12,189 nt of DNA from an uncultured Rhodospirillales bacterium (GCA_937127205.1 CAKZLS010000069.1:1-12189); one strand, 5' to 3'; shown: positions 1 to 7,219, counted from the stretch's first letter. Numbers and translations: made by a program. The notes: generated from the letters alone by a model not told the origin.

Positions 1-85
1 TTGAAATGACTCAGTTCACAATTCAGAAAAATAGCCCATACTGTTGAACTTCAGTATTACAGTCATATTGCCGTATCGCTCGCAC

Positions 86-112
86 AAAAAAAGGACGTCT
101 GTGAAAACGCCC
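86..112 (-). terminator. Rho-independent terminator after tRNA-Val
   Basis: Read on the minus strand, a six-pair stem (GGGCGT with ACGTCC, one G-U pair) closes an eight-base loop and is followed at once by seven T residues. It lies about 30 bases downstream of the tRNA-Val 3' end, in the right place and orientation to end the hupB/tRNA-Val transcript. Beyond it (1-85) I see no gene, only a six-pair inverted repeat at 38-57 (ATACTG ... CAGTAT, eight-base loop) without a T-run. Confidence 0.8.
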
Positions 113-142
113 TTCCAGGAAATTAGATAGTTATCGCGGGCT

Positions 143-218
143 TGGTGGGCGGTGACGGGCTCGAACCGCCGACATCCACGGTGTAAACGTGGCGCTCTAC
201 CAACTGAGCTAACCGCCC
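143..218 (-). tRNA. tRNA-Val (anticodon TAC)
   Basis: On the minus strand a complete 76-base cloverleaf can be folded. The acceptor GGGCGGT pairs with ACCGCCC. The D-arm holds GCTCAGTTGGTAGAGC, the anticodon stem is CCACG/CGTGG around a loop with TAC in the anticodon position, and the T-arm contains GGTTCGAGCC. The discriminator A and the CCA tail are encoded. The TAC anticodon reads valine codons. It follows hupB after 129 bases and precedes the terminator at 86-112, so it may be made by processing of a longer transcript or from its own promoter. Confidence 0.97.
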
Positions 219-231
219 AACAAGCACACAA

Positions 232-251
232 GGTAAATGCAATCGTTTACC
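232..251. repeat. Inverted repeat between hupB and tRNA-Val
   Basis: GGTAAA and TTTACC form a perfect six-pair inverted repeat around eight bases, ending 14 bases before the tRNA-Val 5' end. A separate ten-base palindrome, AAGTGCACTT, lies at 255-264. There is no T-run, so it is not a classical terminator. It could be a leader hairpin used in tRNA processing or a protein site, or it could be chance. Confidence 0.4.
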
Positions 252-347
252 AAGAAGTGCACTTGAGCAAGACAGGAGTGATCTCAAGGATGCAGAGCGT
301 CGCGCAGCAATTACAGAGCATCGTAGAGCTGCCGAGGCGCGCAAACC

Positions 348-623
348 TCAGTCGTTGATTGCGTCCTTCAAAGCCCGTCCGGCCTTAAACTTCGGCTGCT
401 TGGAAGCCGATATCTCAATCGTCTCGCCAGTGCGCGGATTCCGGCCTTGGGAAGCCGCCCGATGAGTCACCGCGAATGTACCGAAACCAACCAACCGGAC
501 TTCGTCGCCGGTTTTCAACGCATCAGTGATGACATTTATTACGCTGTCGACAGCGCTTGCAGCATCTTTTTTGGAAAGACCAGAATCATCTGCGACTGCT
601 GCAACAAGATCGTTTTTATTCAA
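348..623 (-). CDS. hupB: DNA-binding protein HU (beta type)
   Basis: A 91-residue HU/IHF-family nucleoid protein. HU dimers bind DNA with little sequence preference, bend it and hold supercoils. Family marks are the N-terminal MNKNDL segment, the GFGTF turn at residues 46-50, and the beta-arm tip R61-N62-P63 with RTGE after it, where the proline intercalates between base pairs; a lysine-rich C-terminal helix follows. Length is normal. The start is a TTG codon (621-623): the protein begins exactly where HU proteins begin, there is no in-frame ATG nearby, and a GGGGGG tract sits eight bases upstream as a ribosome-binding site. It lies downstream of lon with a 260-base gap that holds its own promoter candidate. 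The single HU form, rather than IHF, is indicated by the overall sequence; IHF is unlikely. Confidence 0.96.
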   Translation of the reverse strand: MNKNDLVAAVADDSGLSKKDAASAVDSVINVITDALKTGDEVRLVGFGTFAVTHRAASQGRNPRTGETIEISASKQPKFKAGRALKDAIND

Positions 624-699
624 AGGATATGCCCCCCGAAAGATTGGCGATGGAACGAAAACTTAAAAGACGATGTTGAATAGATCGTCATGTGCGCGA

Positions 700-729
700 A
701 GTCTAGATTGGGCTCAACCAATTAGTCAA
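700..729 (-). promoter_or_regulatory. Candidate sigma-70 promoter for hupB
   Basis: On the minus strand TTGACT (724-729, five of six matches to the -35 consensus) is followed after 18 bases by TAGACT (700-705, four of six to the -10). Transcription would start near 693, giving a leader of about 70 bases before the TTG start of hupB. Three phased A/T-tracts lie just upstream (744-768). Called by eye only. Confidence 0.5.
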
Positions 730-743
730 TTCAAGAACCGCCG

Positions 744-768
744 TTTTCCGCAGATTTTCCAAAGTTTT
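744..768. promoter_or_regulatory. Phased T-tracts upstream of hupB promoter
   Basis: Three TTTT tracts begin at 744, 755 and 765 (plus strand), spaced by 11 and 10 bases, one helical turn each. Tracts in phase with the helix give intrinsic curvature. On the minus strand they are A-tracts lying 15-40 bases upstream of the candidate -35 box of hupB, where an UP element or bend could act. The spacing is seen; the role is inferred. Confidence 0.45.
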
Positions 769-783
769 CTCACAAGGGCTATC

Positions 784-816
784 GTGCTCTACCCGGATCG
801 CGAGGGATCCGAGCAC
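784..816 (-). terminator. Hairpin downstream of lon, possible terminator
   Basis: GTGCTC (784-789) pairs with GAGCAC (811-816), and inside them GGATC pairs with GATCC around a short loop, with a five-base bulge on one side. It sits about 70 bases beyond the lon stop codon and before the hupB promoter. There is no T-run after it on the minus strand, so it may be a factor-dependent terminator, a 3' end-protecting hairpin or a protein site. A weaker five-pair stem (AGCAC/GTGCT) lies at about 857-875, directly after the stop. Confidence 0.35.
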
Positions 817-883
817 ACCGGCAACATGGGATTGAACACTCCACTTCGATGACGTCCAAAGCACTTCAATTGTGCTCACTTCG

Positions 884-3301
884 TTAGTGGGTCATCACTC
901 CACCCACATCATCCTCATCTGCTTGCGATGACGAAATCCCAGCTTTTTCAGTTTCCGCGTCTTCGTCCCATTCTATGGGCGTGAGTTTGGATACCAGTGC
1001 GTTTTCAAGGACTTCGTCAACAGTCGCCACCGGAATGATGGTCAGCCCCTTCTTTACGTTATCGGGAATTTCGGACAATTCCCGCTCGTTGTCCTTGGGA
1101 ATCAGGACGGTTTTTAACCCACCACGGTGAGCCGCCAGCAGTTTTTCCTTCAAACCGCCGATCACCAAGACACGCCCGCGCAACGTTACTTCACCGGTCA
1201 TTGCAACGTCTTTGCGAACCGGAACTCCGGTCAAAACGGAGACAATGGATGTCACCATGGTGACGCCCGCCGAGGGGCCATCCTTAGGGGTTGCCCCTTC
1301 CGGAACGTGCACATGGATGTCCTTATTGGAGAAAATTGTCGGGCGAACACCGAATCGATCCGCCCGAGACTGAACGTACGACCGCGCCGCCTGGATGGAT
1401 TCCTGCATGACATCTCCGAGCTTGCCGGTGATCGTCATGCGTCCCTTGCCCGGCACCATGACGGCTTCGATGGACAGCAACTCGCCCCCCACTTCCGTCC
1501 ACGCCAAGCCCGTACTGACGCCTACAAGGTCCTCCGTCTCCGCCTCGCCATAGCGAAACCGTTTAACCCCGGCGTACTTGGCTAGGTTGCGGCGATCGAG
1601 GTGAACCTGCGACCGGTCGCCCATCATGATGTCCTTGATGGCTTTTCTGGCCAGATTAGCGATTTCGCGTTCCATGTTCCGCACGCCGGCTTCGCGGGTA
1701 TAGTACCGAACGAGATCACGCAAAGCGGCGTCGGATATGGACCACTCTCCATCCTTCAGGCCATGCGCCTCAACCTGTTTTGGAATCAGGTGCCGCTTGG
1801 CGATCTGCACCTTTTCGTCCTCGGTGTAACCCGATATGCGGATGATTTCCATGCGATCCAGCAACGGTGGCGGCATGTTCATGGAATTCGCGGTGGTTAC
1901 GAACAGCACATCCGAAAGATCGTAATCGATCTCCAAATAGTGGTCGTTGAAACTGGCGTTCTGTTCCGGATCGAGCACCTCCAACAGCGCCGAAGCCGGG
2001 TCGCCTCGCCAGTCGTGTCCCATCTTGTCCACTTCATCAAGGAGGAACAGCGGATTGGACGCCTTAGCTTTCTTCATGCCCTGAATAACTTTTCCCGGCA
2101 TGGATCCGATATACGTGCGTCGATGTCCGCGAATCTCGGCCTCGTCACGCACGCCGCCAAGGGACATGCGTACGAAGGTGCGTCCGGTCGCCTTCGCGAT
2201 GGACTGGCCCAGTGACGTCTTGCCGACACCAGGAGGGCCAACAAGGCACAAAATCGGGCCGCGTAGCTTGTGGGTACGCTGTTGAACCGCGAGATATTCC
2301 AGGATACGGTCCTTGACCTTCTCCAGGCCGAAGTGATCGGCGTCTAGAACCTCGCGCGCAAGCTTGATGTCTTTCTTGATACGGGTGCGCTTCTTCCAAG
2401 GAATCCCAAGCATCCAATCGAGATAGTTGCGTACCACCGTGGCCTCGGCCGACATCGGGCTCATGGACCGCAGTTTTTTCAGTTCAGCCGTAGCCTTTTC
2501 GCGAGCTTCCTTGCTCAGCGCGGTCTTCTTGATGCGTTCTTCCAGCTCACTGTTCTCGTCGCGACCATCTTCGCCTTCGCCCAGTTCCTTCTGGATCGCC
2601 TTGAGCTGCTCGTTCAAGTAGTACTCGCGCTGTGTTTTCTCCATCTGTCGTTTTACACGATTGCGGATTCGCTTCTCCACCTGGAGAACGCCAATCTCCG
2701 CTTCCATGTGCGAGTAAACGCGCTCCAACCGCTCCGCCACCGTTTCGATTTCGAGCAATTCCTGTTTGTCCGAAATCTTCAAAGCAAGATGAGATGCGAT
2801 GGTATCCGCCAGTTTGCTGGAGTCATCGATCTGATTGATCGAAACCAGCACTTCCGGCGGCACCTTCTTGTTGAGCTTGATATATTGTTCGAACTGGCCG
2901 ACCACGGTTCGAGCCAAGGCTTCCAATTCCTGCGCGTCGCCGACCTTTTCGTCGATCAACTGAGCGTGGGCCTCGAAGAACTCCTCGCGATCCGTGAAAA
3001 CGTCGATCTCAGCCCGCTGACCGCCTTCCACGAGAACCTTGACGGTGCCATCGGGCAACTTAAGCAATTGCAGAACCGTGGAAACCGTGCCAACCGAGAA
3101 AATGTCATCGGGGTTTGGATCATCCTGGGCCGCGTTCTTCTGCGCAACCAGCAAGATTTGCCGATCGTCCTTCATGACGTCCTCGAGGGCACGCACCGAT
3201 TTTTCACGGCCCACGAAGAGGGGCACGATCATATGCGGAAAGACCACAATGTCGCGCAGAGGCAAAACCGGATAAAGATCAGCTGGATTGGTCAAGATCA
3301 A
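884..3301 (-). CDS. lon: Endopeptidase La (Lon, ATP-dependent serine protease)
   Basis: An 805-residue cytoplasmic Lon protease, which uses ATP to unfold and degrade damaged proteins and short-lived regulators. An N-terminal substrate-binding domain (about 10-205) is followed by a helical region (about 205-300), an AAA+ domain with Walker A GPPGVGKT at 355-362 and Walker B LFLLDE at 418-423, and the protease domain with the Ser677-Lys720 dyad in PKDGPSAG and GGLKEKLLAA. The E. coli protein is 784 residues. The extra length is mostly an acidic C-terminal tail, common in this lineage. The start is TTG: an in-frame stop lies four codons upstream and no ATG follows within the conserved N-terminus. 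A second TTG two codons on is also possible; AAAAGG lies four bases before the first. It follows clpX by 131 bases and precedes hupB. Confidence 0.98.
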   Translation of the reverse strand: MILTNPADLYPVLPLRDIVVFPHMIVPLFVGREKSVRALEDVMKDDRQILLVAQKNAAQDDPNPDDIFSVGTVSTVLQLLKLPDGTVKVLVEGGQRAEIDVFTDREEFFEAHAQLIDEKVGDAQELEALARTVVGQFEQYIKLNKKVPPEVLVSINQIDDSSKLADTIASHLALKISDKQELLEIETVAERLERVYSHMEAEIGVLQVEKRIRNRVKRQMEKTQREYYLNEQLKAIQKELGEGEDGRDENSELEERIKKTALSKEAREKATAELKKLRSMSPMSAEATVVRNYLDWMLGIPWKKRTRIKKDIKLAREVLDADHFGLEKVKDRILEYLAVQQRTHKLRGPILCLVGPPGVGKTSLGQSIAKATGRTFVRMSLGGVRDEAEIRGHRRTYIGSMPGKVIQGMKKAKASNPLFLLDEVDKMGHDWRGDPASALLEVLDPEQNASFNDHYLEIDYDLSDVLFVTTANSMNMPPPLLDRMEIIRISGYTEDEKVQIAKRHLIPKQVEAHGLKDGEWSISDAALRDLVRYYTREAGVRNMEREIANLARKAIKDIMMGDRSQVHLDRRNLAKYAGVKRFRYGEAETEDLVGVSTGLAWTEVGGELLSIEAVMVPGKGRMTITGKLGDVMQESIQAARSYVQSRADRFGVRPTIFSNKDIHVHVPEGATPKDGPSAGVTMVTSIVSVLTGVPVRKDVAMTGEVTLRGRVLVIGGLKEKLLAAHRGGLKTVLIPKDNERELSEIPDNVKKGLTIIPVATVDEVLENALVSKLTPIEWDEDAETEKAGISSSQADEDDVGGVMTH

Positions 3302-3385
3302 AACGCCTTTTCAGTTGGGAAACGCTGTTTTGGTCGTCGATTATTGTGTCGAGAGATGCGTAATCAGGTTCAGCGCCACCCGTAA

Positions 3386-3413
3386 GGTGGGCTTAAGGAC
3401 GGCTGCGGTCAAG
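3386..3413 (-). promoter_or_regulatory. Possible heat-shock (sigma-32-like) promoter of lon
   Basis: On the minus strand CTTGAC (3408-3413) and CCCACC (3386-3391) are separated by 16 bases, resembling the sigma-32 pattern CTTGAA ... CCCCAT. The site lies in the clpX-lon gap and would leave a leader of about 80 bases. lon is a heat-shock gene in many proteobacteria, so the position makes sense, but the match is partial. The same gap also holds a weak CCACC/GGTGG stem. Confidence 0.27.
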
Positions 3414-3432
3414 GGCTTGGCCGATTGAGCAC

Positions 3433-4704
3433 TCAGGCGCTATTGCTGGTACCCACGTCGTCCCGACGGTCCGCATAGATATAGAGCGGTTTGGCCTGCT
3501 CATCCGCGACTTCGCGGTTGATCACGACCTCCTCGACGCCATCCAGCCCAGGTAGTTCATACATGGTATCAAGCAGGATGTTTTCCATGATGGACCGGAG
3601 TCCACGGGCACCTGTTTTGCGGATGACCGCGCCAAGCGCGACGCTTCTCAGCGCGCCTTCGGTGAACTCGAGGCGGACCCCTTCCATCTCGAACAACCGC
3701 TGATACTGCTTGATCAGCGCGTTTTTCGGTTTGGTCAAAATCTCGATCAGCGCGTCTTCGTCGAGCTCACCAAGCGTGGCCAACACCGGGAGGCGTCCGA
3801 TGAATTCGGGGATCAATCCAAATTTGAGCAGATCCTCGGGCTCCACTTCGCGGAGGATTTCTCCGGTCTGGCGTTCGTCCGGCGCCCGAACGTCGGCGCC
3901 GAAGCCGATTGTGGTACCTTTGGTGCGCGCCGAGATGATCTTGTCGAGGCCGGAGAACGCACCACCGCAAATGAACAAAATATTGGTGGTGTCCACCTGC
4001 AGGAATTCCTGCTGCGGATGCTTGCGGCCCCCTTGCGGAGGAACGCTTGCGACAGTTCCTTCCATAATTTTGAGCAGCGCCTGTTGCACGCCCTCGCCCG
4101 ACACATCCCGCGTTATGGACGGATTGTCGGATTTCCTGGAGATCTTGTCGACCTCGTCGATGTAAACGATACCGCGCTGGGCGCGTTCAACGTTATAATC
4201 GGCGGCCTGAAGTAGTTTTAGAATAATGTTCTCAACATCTTCGCCCACATATCCCGCTTCGGTCAGGGTCGTAGCGTCGGCCATGGTAAAGGGCACATCG
4301 AGGATTCGCGCGAGCGTTTGGGCAAGCAGTGTTTTCCCACACCCAGTCGGCCCGATAAGCAGAATATTGGACTTCGCCAACTCAACGTCGTTGTTTTTGC
4401 CGCCATGTCCGATCCGCTTGTAGTGGTTGTGTACCGCCACGGAGAGAACGCGCTTCGCCCGATCTTGACCGATCACGTAATCGTCGAGCACCGCGCAAAT
4501 CTCATTGGGGGTCGGAACACCGTCGCCGGATTTAACCAAGCCACTCTTGTGCTCTTCGCGGATGATGTCCATGCAGAGTTCGACACACTCATCGCAAATG
4601 AACACCGTTGGTCCAGCGATGAGCTTACGCACCTCATGCTGGCTCTTGCCGCAGAAGGAGCAATAGAGTGTGTTCTTCGAATCGCTACCTGCAGTTTTGC
4701 TCAT
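3433..4704 (-). CDS. clpX: ATP-dependent Clp protease ATP-binding subunit ClpX
   Basis: A 423-residue AAA+ unfoldase that recognises degradation-tagged substrates and feeds them into ClpP. The N-terminal zinc-binding domain has Cys15, Cys18, Cys37 and Cys40. Walker A is GPTGCGKT (118-125), Walker B is IVYIDE (179-184), the pore loop GYVG is at 151-154, the RKH substrate loop at 227-229, the ClpP-docking IGF loop at 266-268, and the sensor-2 segment GARGLR ends at Arg370. All key elements are intact and length matches the family (424 in E. coli). The ATG start at 4704 has a modest CGGA eight bases upstream. It lies 186 bases after clpP, a wide gap for a clpPX pair, and that gap holds a perfect palindrome that may affect how the two genes are balanced. 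Confidence 0.99.
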   Translation of the reverse strand: MSKTAGSDSKNTLYCSFCGKSQHEVRKLIAGPTVFICDECVELCMDIIREEHKSGLVKSGDGVPTPNEICAVLDDYVIGQDRAKRVLSVAVHNHYKRIGHGGKNNDVELAKSNILLIGPTGCGKTLLAQTLARILDVPFTMADATTLTEAGYVGEDVENIILKLLQAADYNVERAQRGIVYIDEVDKISRKSDNPSITRDVSGEGVQQALLKIMEGTVASVPPQGGRKHPQQEFLQVDTTNILFICGGAFSGLDKIISARTKGTTIGFGADVRAPDERQTGEILREVEPEDLLKFGLIPEFIGRLPVLATLGELDEDALIEILTKPKNALIKQYQRLFEMEGVRLEFTEGALRSVALGAVIRKTGARGLRSIMENILLDTMYELPGLDGVEEVVINREVADEQAKPLYIYADRRDDVGTSNSA

Positions 4705-4800
4705 CGCTTTTTCCGTGCCACCGCCAGCGCCGAATGCAACTCGCGTATGTTAGCCACTTGAGTATTGGGCGCACAATCCCCAAAGAGTGACCTAGTTGCA

Positions 4801-4819
4801 AGAGTATTGCAAATACTCT
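4801..4819. repeat. Perfect 19-base palindrome in the clpP-clpX gap
   Basis: AGAGTATT and AATACTCT are exact inverted copies around three bases, giving an eight-pair stem with a minimal loop (a ninth G-U pair is possible on the minus strand). It lies 72 bases after the clpP stop and 97 bases before the clpX start. No T-run follows, so it is not a standard terminator. It could be an operator for a dimeric regulator, an mRNA processing or stability hairpin, or an attenuator. Confidence 0.6.
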
Positions 4820-4890
4820 CGAATATTTTGCGCCGGCAGGCTGAAAAGTCCAACCCGCGCAAGGCTCGTATTCCCGTCGACTCCACCTCG

Positions 4891-5544
4891 TTAGGATTTT
4901 CCGCCGTTCGAGGAATCGTCTTCGTCATCCGTTTTAGGCCGGCTTACAACCACCTCATCGATCAGGCCAAAATCGCTGGCGTCTTCCGGTGTCAGGAACC
5001 GGTCCCGCTCCATTGCATCCTGAATAGCCTCCAACGGCTGATTGGTATGCTTAACATAGATCTCGTTAAGGCGTTCTTTAAGGGAGAGAATTTCACGAGC
5101 GTGAATTTCGATGTCCGTAGCCTGGCCCTGGAACCCGCCCGAAGGCTGATGAACCATGATTCTGGCATTGGGTAAGGCATACCGTTTTCCGGCCGCGCCG
5201 GCCGCCAAAAGCAACGATCCCATGGACGCCGCCTGTCCGATACAGACCGTGGATATCTCCGGCCGTATGTACTGCATCGTATCATAAATCGCCAATCCCG
5301 AGGTCACGACGCCCCCTGGCGAATTCACATAAAGCGCTATATCCTTATTCGGATTTTCGGACTCCAAAAACAGCAACTGGGCACAGATAAGGCTTGAGAT
5401 ACCATCGTGCACAGGGCCTGTTAGAAAAATGATTCTTTCCTTCAGGAGCCGCGAATAGATGTCGTAGGCACGCTCCCCGCGGTTGGTGGTTTCGACCACC
5501 ATGGGAACCAATGTATTCATTTGTGTTTGCAAGGCGTGATCCAT
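4891..5544 (-). CDS. clpP: ATP-dependent Clp protease proteolytic subunit ClpP
   Basis: A 217-residue serine peptidase that forms the two-ring chamber docked by ClpX (and ClpA). The catalytic triad is Ser107 (in GQAASMGS), His132 (in MVHQPSGG) and Asp181 (in ERDRFL), each four residues lower than in the E. coli precursor. The oxyanion segment NSPGG is at 74-78. The acidic C-terminal tail (about 204-217) is variable in the family. The ATG at 5544 has GAGGAG 12 bases upstream, rather far; a second ATG at codon 9 begins the typical mature segment MNTLVPMVVE, so the true start may be there. It follows tig by 111 bases and precedes clpX, as in most proteobacteria. Confidence 0.98.
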   Translation of the reverse strand: MDHALQTQMNTLVPMVVETTNRGERAYDIYSRLLKERIIFLTGPVHDGISSLICAQLLFLESENPNKDIALYVNSPGGVVTSGLAIYDTMQYIRPEISTVCIGQAASMGSLLLAAGAAGKRYALPNARIMVHQPSGGFQGQATDIEIHAREILSLKERLNEIYVKHTNQPLEAIQDAMERDRFLTPEDASDFGLIDEVVVSRPKTDDEDDSSNGGKS

Positions 5545-5655
5545 CCTTGGCTCGAACTCCTCGTCAATTTACTCTATTTACCCTGCCCCGACTGTGGCGG
5601 TTAAGAGCGGTTTCACCATACCTTTCGATATAAGATAGTCTGCAATGCGCCGTCC

Positions 5656-7032
5656 TCAATCCGCCTTGTCCTCGGCCTCTTCGCCATCATCGATGAGCTC
5701 CTTGGCGGAAACCGTGCGATCCGTCACTGCGGCCATCTCGAGAATGAAATCAACGACCTTGTCTTCCAGAACGGGCGCGGCCAATGCTTCCTTGGCCTTC
5801 GGCTCTTTGGTGAAATATTCAAAGACCATCTGTTCCTGCCCAGGAAATCGCTGCGCTTCCGCATACATGGCCCGGGTCAATTCATCGTCCGTAACCCGAA
5901 GATTGTTCACTCTACCGATTTCTGCGAGCAAAACGCCAAGCCGTACCCGCCGCTCGGCGATTTCTTGATACTCCGTCCGCTGCTCTTCGGTGAGATCGGC
6001 ATCCGCGCCGTCCTGAGCCTCATGGTCATGATCGTGGTCGTGGTCGTGGTCATGATCGGACTCCTGTTTCTCAGCTTTAAACTGCTGGACGATGCCCTGA
6101 AACTCGCGCTCGACAATGCCCGGCGGCAGCTCGAAATCGTGCATCTCTGCCAGCTTGTCCAGCAGAACCCGCTTCACCTTCATGCGCGAGAGCTTCTTGA
6201 ACTCTTCGGCATGGCTGTCGCGAATTTGTTGCTTCAGGGCGTCGAGGCTGTCCATTCCGAACCTCTTGGCGAGATCGTCGTCGATGGGCGCCGCCACCGT
6301 CTCCTGAACCTCATTCACCTTGACCTCGAAGGTGGCCTCTTTGCCAGCCAACGAGGCCTCGCCATAAGCTTCCGGAAAAGTTACGACGATCGAGCGTTCG
6401 TCACCCGTCGAGGCGCCCACCAACTGCTCTTCGAAGCCGGGAATGAACCGGCCCGATCCCAATTCGAGCTGGAATCCCTCGGCTGCGCCGCCATCGAAGT
6501 TCTCACCGTCCACACTGCCGACGAAGTCGATCACCACCGTATCGCCGTTCGCAGCTGGCCGCGCGTCTTTCAACGGGGCGGAGGACTTATTGGCGTCAGC
6601 CAAGCGTTCGAGAGTTTTGTTCACTTCCTCTTCGTCGGCTTCCGCGACCTGGCGCTCCAATTCGATTTTCGAGAAATCCGGAAGGTCGAATTCGGGGAAT
6701 AGATCGACAGCGATGGTATACTCAAGACTCCCGCCATCCTCGAACGAGTCGAGCTCGATCTTAGGTTCTCCGATGGGACGCAGGCCGCGCTCGCTCACCA
6801 ACGACGATGACGATTCCTTGACCGCTTCCTCGAGCACCTCTCCTTTGACGGCGTCGCCATAGCGCTGACGGAGCAGCTGCACCGGAACCTTACCGGGTCG
6901 GAACCCGGGTATCCGCGCCGACTGCGCCAACTTTTTTAGCCGGTCAACAATCTTTTCCTCAACGTCGGCGGCCGGAATAGCGACCTTAAATTCCCGGCTC
7001 AACCCTTCAACTTTGCTCTCAGTAACTTCCAT
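5656..7032 (-). CDS. tig: Trigger factor (ribosome-associated chaperone, PPIase)
   Basis: A 458-residue chaperone that binds at the ribosome exit tunnel and shields nascent chains. The N-terminal ribosome-binding domain carries the signature GFRPGKVP (43-50). A FKBP-type peptidyl-prolyl isomerase domain spans about 155-245, and the helical C-terminal chaperone arms about 250-440. The E. coli protein is 432 residues. Much of the excess here is an insert with six consecutive Asp-His pairs (326-337) followed by an acidic stretch, between helices of the C-terminal domain. The reading frame stays open upstream to 7176, but that part runs through tRNA-Leu. The ATG at 7030-7032 begins at the family's usual N-terminus (MEVTES) with GGGA about seven bases before it. 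It lies 102 bases after tRNA-Leu and heads the protease cluster. Confidence 0.97.
   Translation of the reverse strand: MEVTESKVEGLSREFKVAIPAADVEEKIVDRLKKLAQSARIPGFRPGKVPVQLLRQRYGDAVKGEVLEEAVKESSSSLVSERGLRPIGEPKIELDSFEDGGSLEYTIAVDLFPEFDLPDFSKIELERQVAEADEEEVNKTLERLADANKSSAPLKDARPAANGDTVVIDFVGSVDGENFDGGAAEGFQLELGSGRFIPGFEEQLVGASTGDERSIVVTFPEAYGEASLAGKEATFEVKVNEVQETVAAPIDDDLAKRFGMDSLDALKQQIRDSHAEEFKKLSRMKVKRVLLDKLAEMHDFELPPGIVEREFQGIVQQFKAEKQESDHDHDHDHDHDHEAQDGADADLTEEQRTEYQEIAERRVRLGVLLAEIGRVNNLRVTDDELTRAMYAEAQRFPGQEQMVFEYFTKEPKAKEALAAPVLEDKVVDFILEMAAVTDRTVSAKELIDDGEEAEDKAD
6022..6057 (-). repeat. Asp-His dipeptide repeat within tig
   Basis: Thirty-six bases on the minus strand encode six consecutive Asp-His pairs. 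Both codons for each residue are used (GAT/GAC, CAT/CAC), so the repeat is not one exactly copied hexamer, though the middle part is nearly so. Such runs bind Ni, Co or Zn in other proteins; here that is inference. Confidence 0.9.
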
Positions 7033-7134
7033 GATTAGTCCCGTGACGTTCTCAGCTTCGTTTTTGCTCTCGATTGATCCTAGGCAGCGCCGCTCGGAGG
7101 GTGATGACGTGAAAACCAATTCGCCTTGGCGCTC

Positions 7135-7219
7135 TGGTGCGGGCGGAGGGACTTGAACCCCCACGACTTGCGTCACAGGTACCTAAAACCTGCGTGTCTA
7201 CCAATTCCACCACGCCCGC
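7135..7219 (-). tRNA. tRNA-Leu (anticodon TAG)
   Basis: An 85-base class II tRNA on the minus strand. The acceptor GCGGGCG pairs with CGCCCGC, and the D-arm region GTGGTGGAATTGGTAGACAC is typical of leucine tRNAs. The anticodon stem CAGGT/ACCTG frames a loop with TAG. A long variable arm and the T-arm with GGTTCAAGTCC follow, with an encoded CCA end. It stands 102 bases before tig, an arrangement common in Alphaproteobacteria. Confidence 0.97.

Noticed and set aside
143..218. tRNA-Val or tRNA-Leu as an integration site of a mobile element
   Set aside because: No integrase gene, no second copy of the tRNA 3' end and no foreign-looking genes are visible next to either tRNA.
2708..3385. A 225-codon open frame on the plus strand, antisense to lon
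   Set aside because: It mirrors the lon reading frame, has no recognisable domain or ribosome site, and reflects codon bias on the other strand. The same applies to the long plus-strand frames at 1601-2215, 5965-6702 and 9427-10221.
4701..4928. A 75-codon frame spanning the clpP-clpX gap
   Set aside because: It overlaps the ends of both clp genes, runs through the palindrome and shows no protein character.
6022..6057. The Asp-His repeat as a CRISPR-like or tandem-repeat locus
   Set aside because: It is a short in-frame codon repeat within tig, with no spacers and no repeats outside the gene.
7033..7176. A 48-codon N-terminal extension of trigger factor
   Set aside because: It reads through the 3' end of tRNA-Leu (7135 onward), has no family similarity, and the conserved N-terminus begins at the ATG at 7032.
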